Assembly: GCA_035499415.1 (NCBI GenBank)
Contig: DATJYV010000087.1
Span: 1 to 34,257, forward strand
Direction of reading: 5' to 3'
Length of the DNA stretch: 34,257 bases
Origin: DATJYV01 sp035499415
Lineage (GTDB): Bacteria > Bacteroidota > Ignavibacteria > UBA10030
The notes beneath the pieces were generated by a model. The model made no database searches. It saw only the letters and a list, made by a program, of their open reading frames with translations, and was not told the origin of the DNA. The position numbers and the translations under genes were made by a program. Shown piece by piece: positions 30,522-34,257 of the stretch. Position 1 is the stretch's first letter, and the number at the start of each line of letters is the position of its first letter.

Positions 30522-31655
30522 TCAAGTCCTTCCGCCCAGAATTTTCCACTCGTCGATCACTTCTTCTCCCCTCACCACATAGTATTTATTGTAGTGGGGC
30601 ACCGTGAGACACGAATGGTTCTCGAGAATCCGTATCCGGTCGCCGACTTTAAACTGCCCTTCGATTGTCGAGGCCTGCTCGGCCAGAACTTTCCCATGTT
30701 CCTGCGAAAGGTTCCGGAGGTGGATATGCGCAAACAGTCGCTTGCGATCGTAATCTTCAAAGAGGGTCCCCATATCCATATCGTTCTTGGCCTGCGTGGG
30801 ACCCAGGTCCTTGGACAGCGCGAGCGCGCCGGCATCCGTCACAAAATGTGCCGCACCCGGTTGATGGGAAATGACGCTTGCAAGAACTGTCACCGCGCAA
30901 TCTGCGGGGCCGCAGACGCCGAGTGCGACCATGGTGTAATCGTGGAAGCAGTAGTTTCCCGGCCGGATCTCACTTACGCCGTCGAGCTTCTCCGCAAAAG
31001 TCATTGCCGGGGTTGAGCCGATGCTCACGGCGGGCACGACACAGCCCTTCGCGCGCATCCGCTCGGCAAATCCGACCATCACAGACCGTTCTTGCTCTGC
31101 AATCGCCTTAATGGCCTTCGGTGAATCCGCCGCATACGCGTGTCCCGAGTGTGAGAGAATGCCGTCGAACGCGAGCGCGGAAGATTCCGACAAGGACTTG
31201 ACCAGATCCTCGGCCGGCTTGGATTCCGGGTCGACCCCCACCCGGTGATTTCCGCAGTCGACTTTGAGCCACACATGGATTTTCCTGCCGGTCGTCCTCG
31301 CAACTTTATCCAGATGGCCCTTCGCCTCCATGCTGTCAATTAATACACGGACCGTCGCGTTTTTGTCCAACTCCGCCAGCTTCGTTGCGTACACCGGCGG
31401 GATGGGAAACGCCCACGTGATGTCGTTGAATCCCGCCTTGGCAAATTGTTCGGCCTCGTAAAAAGTCGAGACCGTGATTCCTTTCGCGCCGAGCTCCCGC
31501 TGCTTCTTGGCAATCTCGATGCACTTGTGGGTCTTGATGTGCGGCCGGAGGGAAACTCTGAATTTTGCCGCCCGGGCCTGCATGTTCTCCAGGTTGCGCT
31601 GGAGAATGTCCGCATCAAGAAGCAGAGCCGGCGTGGGCAGCGAATTGATGTGCAT
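30522..31655 (-). CDS. D-serine dehydratase-like PLP enzyme (fold type III, zinc motif)
   Basis: A 377-residue enzyme with an alanine-racemase-like barrel and a C-terminal D-serine-dehydratase-like domain. The PLP lysine is Lys41 in LRPHIKTHKC. The barrel continues through WLKVDCGNHRVGV, ILSHSGHAY, SIGSTPAM and EIRPGNYCFHDY. The C-terminal ILENHSCLTVPHYNKYYVV holds His347 and Cys349, the same spacing and, as I recall, the same numbers as the zinc ligands of chicken D-serine dehydratase. D-threonine aldolases share the fold, so D-3-hydroxyamino acid lyase or dehydratase is the safe call. The ATG at 31655 gives the normal family length. It is the first gene of a unit with the SDR and DUF423 genes. 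Confidence 0.91.
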   Translation of the reverse strand: MHINSLPTPALLLDADILQRNLENMQARAAKFRVSLRPHIKTHKCIEIAKKQRELGAKGITVSTFYEAEQFAKAGFNDITWAFPIPPVYATKLAELDKNATVRVLIDSMEAKGHLDKVARTTGRKIHVWLKVDCGNHRVGVDPESKPAEDLVKSLSESSALAFDGILSHSGHAYAADSPKAIKAIAEQERSVMVGFAERMRAKGCVVPAVSIGSTPAMTFAEKLDGVSEIRPGNYCFHDYTMVALGVCGPADCAVTVLASVISHQPGAAHFVTDAGALALSKDLGPTQAKNDMDMGTLFEDYDRKRLFAHIHLRNLSQEHGKVLAEQASTIEGQFKVGDRIRILENHSCLTVPHYNKYYVVRGEEVIDEWKILGGRT

Positions 31656-31812
31656 TGAGAGTTTGAAATTCTATAAGACGCGCAGAAAGTTCGTCGTTCG
31701 ATGCAGCCGATTTCGGGATGAATGTAAGAAGAAATTGAACGAAATGACGGCGGGATGGTGCAATTCGCCCCGCATGATTGCGCAAACAGTGCGGAGGGGC
31801 GTTCGAAGGTTC

Positions 31813-33822
31813 TTAGTAGTCGATCAAACGTTGAAGTTTTGATTTGAGAGATGAAAGAGCCAGAAAACGCTCCTCCAGTTTTTGATTGAAGGGAACAGGA
31901 GTGTCGAGCGAACCGACCCGGACAACCGGGGCATCGAGAAACTCGAACCGTTCCTCGGCGATCGAAGCGGCAACCTCACCCCCAAATCCGCCAGTGATCG
32001 TATCCTCGTGCAGGACAAGACATTTGCCGGTTTTTTCCACGGACTGGAAAACGGTTTCCCGGTCCCACGGCTGAAGCGTCCGCATGTCAACCACCTCGAT
32101 GCTTGTTCCTGGAAACTCTTCCGCCGTTCGCAACGCCCAGTGTACTCCGAGTCCATATGTTACAATCGTGACGTCGGTTCCTTCACGAACAACCGACGCC
32201 TTGCCGATGGGGAGCGTATAGTACTCATCGGGTACCAGTCCTTCGACGCTTCGGTACAGATATTTATGCTCAAAGAAAAGGACGGGGTTGGGGTCGACGA
32301 GCGCGGCGGTGAGCAGTCCTTTTGCGTCGAACGGTGTTGACGGGTAGACGACCTTCAGCCCGGGAACATGCGTGAACCAGGCCTCGTTGCTCTGCGAATG
32401 GAATGGTCCGGCGGCAACACCGGCGCCGGTCGGCATTCGGATCACGACGTTCACTCCCTGGTTCCACCGGTAGTGCGTCCTGGCGAGGTTGTTCACCACC
32501 TGATTGAAACCGCAGGTGATGAAATCAGCAAATTGCATTTCGACCATTGACGGGCGCCCGGCGATCGCAAGGCCGAGCGATGCTCCCACGATTCCTGATT
32601 CGCAGAGGGGCGTGTTGCGGACGCGGTCCTTGCCGAACTGCTTGACAAATCCGTCTGTCACCTTGAACGCTCCTCCGTATTCCGCAATGTCCTGTCCCAT
32701 CAGAACAAGGTTCGGATCTTTCTCCATTGCCTGACGCAAGCCCTCCGAAATCGCGTTGATGAATCGTTTCTTCGACTGCCTGGATGTCTCCGGTTCGGCT
32801 GGCGGGACATTCCCTGCGGCGTAGACGGACGAAAGCTCCTCAACTGCATCCGGTCGGATGTCCTCTTCGGCGCTAACGGCGTCCCAGTCGTCTTCGATTT
32901 GTTTCTTCAGATTCGCGCGAAGGTCCGCGACCCGCGACTCGTTGAGCAAACCGATATCGACAAGATATCTCTGATAGTTTTCGATTGGGTCTTTCTTTTT
33001 CCATTCTTCAAACAGCTCCGGGGGGATGTATTTTGTTCCTGACGCTTCCTCGTGGCCGCGCATCCGGAACGTCAGCGCCTCCAGAATGACCGGATGCCGG
33101 TCCTTGCGCATGTTGTCGGCAATTTTCTTCGTCGTTTCATAGACCTCAAGAACGTTGTTCCCGTCCACCCTCACTCCCTCAATGCCGTATCCGACCGCTT
33201 TGTCAATCAACTGCCTGCATCGGTACTGCTCGTTCGTGGGCGTCGAGAGGCCGTAGCCATTGTTCTCGATGAGGAAAAGCACGGGCAGGTCCCACACCGC
33301 GGCAATGTTCACGGCCTCGTGAAAATCTCCCTCGCTCGTTCCGCCTTCCCCGGAGAAGGCGAGCGCGATTTCTTCCTTCCGGTCCAGGTTGCTGTTGAGG
33401 GCAAGGCCGTCTGCGACGCCGAGCATGGCGCCGAGGTGCGAGATCATGCCGATAACGCGGAACTCCGGAGCTCCAAAGTGAAACGACCGTTCGCGTCCGC
33501 GCGAAAAACCCGAGCGTTTTCCTTCCCACTGGGCAAACAACTTCCTGAGCGGCATGTTGCGCGAAGTAAAGACGCCGAGGTTTCTGTGGAGCGGAAGTAT
33601 CCAATCGGTCTCACGAAGCGCCAGCGTGCAACCGACGGCGATCGCTTCCTGGCCGATACCGGAGAACCACTTGCTCAGTTTCCCCTGCCTCAGGAGCAGA
33701 AGCATCTTCTCCTCGACCATGCGCGGAAGCAGGAGAGATTTGTACAAATGAATGAGTGTGTCGGCGTTGAGGCCGCTCTGCGAATGGGAGGGAGATGGTT
33801 TGGAAGTTCCGGTTTGTTGCAT
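31813..33822 (-). CDS. 2-oxoacid dehydrogenase E1 component, alpha and beta subunits fused
   Basis: A 669-residue thiamine-diphosphate enzyme made of an alpha-type half (about 1-345), a charged linker (DAVSAEEDIRPDAVEEL) and a beta-type half (about 360-669). The alpha half shows GKLSKWFSGIGQEAIAVG, HRNLG, GEGGTSEGDFHEAVNIA with the downstream ENNGYGLSTP of the ThDP/Mg site, and MRGHEEASGTKY. The beta half shows MGQDIAEYGGAFKVTDG, TPLCESGIVGASLGLA, MEQF-like VEMQFADF, and the closing block HEDTITGGFGGEVAASIAE. Features point to the branched-chain/acetoin-pyruvate E1 group; the substrate is not resolved. No E2 or E3 gene is seen in the window. The ATG at 33822 is chosen; 43 upstream codons in frame would cross the promoter. 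Confidence 0.94.
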   Translation of the reverse strand: MQQTGTSKPSPSHSQSGLNADTLIHLYKSLLLPRMVEEKMLLLLRQGKLSKWFSGIGQEAIAVGCTLALRETDWILPLHRNLGVFTSRNMPLRKLFAQWEGKRSGFSRGRERSFHFGAPEFRVIGMISHLGAMLGVADGLALNSNLDRKEEIALAFSGEGGTSEGDFHEAVNIAAVWDLPVLFLIENNGYGLSTPTNEQYRCRQLIDKAVGYGIEGVRVDGNNVLEVYETTKKIADNMRKDRHPVILEALTFRMRGHEEASGTKYIPPELFEEWKKKDPIENYQRYLVDIGLLNESRVADLRANLKKQIEDDWDAVSAEEDIRPDAVEELSSVYAAGNVPPAEPETSRQSKKRFINAISEGLRQAMEKDPNLVLMGQDIAEYGGAFKVTDGFVKQFGKDRVRNTPLCESGIVGASLGLAIAGRPSMVEMQFADFITCGFNQVVNNLARTHYRWNQGVNVVIRMPTGAGVAAGPFHSQSNEAWFTHVPGLKVVYPSTPFDAKGLLTAALVDPNPVLFFEHKYLYRSVEGLVPDEYYTLPIGKASVVREGTDVTIVTYGLGVHWALRTAEEFPGTSIEVVDMRTLQPWDRETVFQSVEKTGKCLVLHEDTITGGFGGEVAASIAEERFEFLDAPVVRVGSLDTPVPFNQKLEERFLALSSLKSKLQRLIDY

Positions 33823-33850
33823 CGAAAAAACCCGTCCGTCGTGGTGATTG

Positions 33851-33879
33851 AATATAGACGTTAAAGGAACAAAGGTAAA
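33851..33879 (-). promoter_or_regulatory. Candidate promoter of the fused E1 gene
   Basis: Minus strand: -35 TTTACC (33874-33879), 17-bp spacer, -10 TATATT (33851-33856). The leader to the ATG is about 22 bases. Confidence 0.42.
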
Positions 33880-33940
33880 GCAGAAGGCCCGGCGATACCG
33901 ACGCCGCAAGAGTGCGGATATTGCGCGGAGCGTTTTGCGG

Positions 33941-34120
33941 GGAGTGTCCACGATTCAGCAGGCACCGACTTATGAAAGAAGCGTCGTGCTGAACTTGCTT
34001 GCCCCGTACATCGACACGGGGTTTCAGCATCCGACGTTCACAGCCCCGAACCTCAGCCAGAGGCTGATGGGCCTTCGGCCCAAAGTTCGGGGTGACGATT
34101 GCTTGGAAATGCGGCACTAC
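33941..34120 (+). mobile_element. MITE-like hairpin repeat, copy C (long form, 180 bp)
   Basis: Same orientation as copy B and opposite to copy A. Ends are GGAGTGTCC and GGCACTAC, an imperfect inverted pair. Flanks GTTTTGCG (33932-33939) and GTCTTGCA (34122-34129) agree at 6 of 8 positions, again one base outside the ends. Compared with B it carries two extra palindromic inserts: one with CCCCGT/ACGGGG arms inside the first hairpin, and one with CAGCC/GGCTG and GGGCC/GGCCC arms inside the second. It fills most of the gene-free stretch 33823-34209, the remainder being the two outward promoters. Confidence 0.82.
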
Positions 34121-34136
34121 CGTCTTGCAGCGCGCG

Positions 34137-34165
34137 TTGATTTTCACTCGGTTTTCGCCTACCTT
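34137..34165 (+). promoter_or_regulatory. Candidate promoter of the gene entering the right edge
   Basis: -35 TTGATT (34137-34142), 17-bp spacer, -10 TACCTT (34160-34165), starting 16 bases beyond repeat copy C. Confidence 0.42.
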
Positions 34166-34209
34166 CATTTCTCTCCAACACTCATTGACACCAACCTCGC
34201 GGAGGCTTC

Positions 34210-34257
34210 ATGGGTTCTCCCCAGGTCGCGCAGGATGAAACTGCGCGGCTGAAGCGG
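34210..34257 (+). CDS. 5' end of an unidentified gene cut by the right edge
   Basis: Sixteen codons are visible (MGSPQVAQDETARLKR) after a good ribosome-binding site (GGAGG at 34201-34205, four bases before the ATG) and a candidate promoter. The visible residues are polar and show no signal peptide. The fragment is too short for any family call. Confidence 0.6.
   Translation, partial: MGSPQVAQDETARLKR

Noticed and set aside
31740..31812. GC-rich hairpin (CGCCCC / GGGGCG) after the E1 gene as a terminator
   Set aside because: No T-tract follows on the minus strand and the stem needs a bulge, so it is not called as a feature.
33823..33951. 43-residue N-terminal extension of the fused E1 protein
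   Set aside because: It crosses a candidate promoter and the edge of repeat copy C, and it has no similarity to E1 N-termini.
1..34257. tRNA, rRNA, riboswitch, phage or anti-phage defence genes
   Set aside because: All intergenic gaps were read on both strands. No cloverleaf, conserved riboswitch core, integrase, nuclease-helicase or toxin-antitoxin pair was recognisable.

Overview
The window reads as a chromosomal segment of a Gram-negative bacterium of the Bacteroidota/Chlorobiota (FCB) sphere, most likely an Ignavibacteria-like lineage. This is inferred from gene content, not proven. The outer-membrane side is indicated by LptE, a SPOR-domain protein and two signal-peptide beta-barrel proteins. 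Base composition is moderately GC-rich throughout. No island with a different composition, no prophage, integrase, insertion sequence with transposase, CRISPR array, rRNA or tRNA was seen.

Layout. 1-6219 (minus): a MarR-type regulator cut by the left edge with its operator, msrA, a DCC-thioredoxin/lipase-maturation-factor fusion translationally coupled to mfd, and mfd. 6552-12143 (plus): an uncharacterised cysteine-containing protein, a beta-barrel protein, typA with a downstream aminotransferase, and a tiny secreted Met/Lys heptad-repeat protein. 12341-16483 (minus): pta, a Lon-like protease and a beta-barrel protein. 16709-23207 (plus): a tight six-gene unit, miaB - SPOR/TPR - sigma-54-type activator - lptE - membrane glycosyltransferase - TPR/disordered protein, closed by a strong bidirectional terminator. 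23280-26578 (minus): metallo-beta-lactamase/rhodanese, Cys/Met-metabolism PLP enzyme, CoA-pyrophosphatase-type Nudix, rpsT. 26924-29163 (plus): triheme cytochrome c, membrane-anchored monoheme cytochrome c, small alpha/beta protein. 29186-33822 (minus): fused E1 alpha/beta 2-oxoacid dehydrogenase, D-serine dehydratase-like enzyme, SDR, DUF423 membrane protein. 34210-end (plus): start of a further gene.

The three gene-free stretches longer than 300 bases (6220-6551, 26579-26923, 33823-34209) all lie between divergent genes. Each holds one copy of the same hairpin-rich, MITE-like repeat flanked by outward-facing promoters. The best copy (26651-26777) has perfect 10-bp terminal inverted repeats and an 8-bp direct duplication of flanking sequence.

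Reading the gaps by eye gave 15 candidate promoters of one type, TTGnnn or TTTnnn, a 17-bp spacer in 13 of 15, then TAnnTT. Several extend toward the Bacteroidota TAnnTTTG form. These promoters help choose start codons, notably for pta and the metallo-beta-lactamase/rhodanese gene. Functionally, the clearest units are the envelope operon (outer-membrane LPS transport and polysaccharide synthesis with an unusual activator), a sulfur/persulfide unit, and a two-gene cytochrome unit whose partner is not in view.
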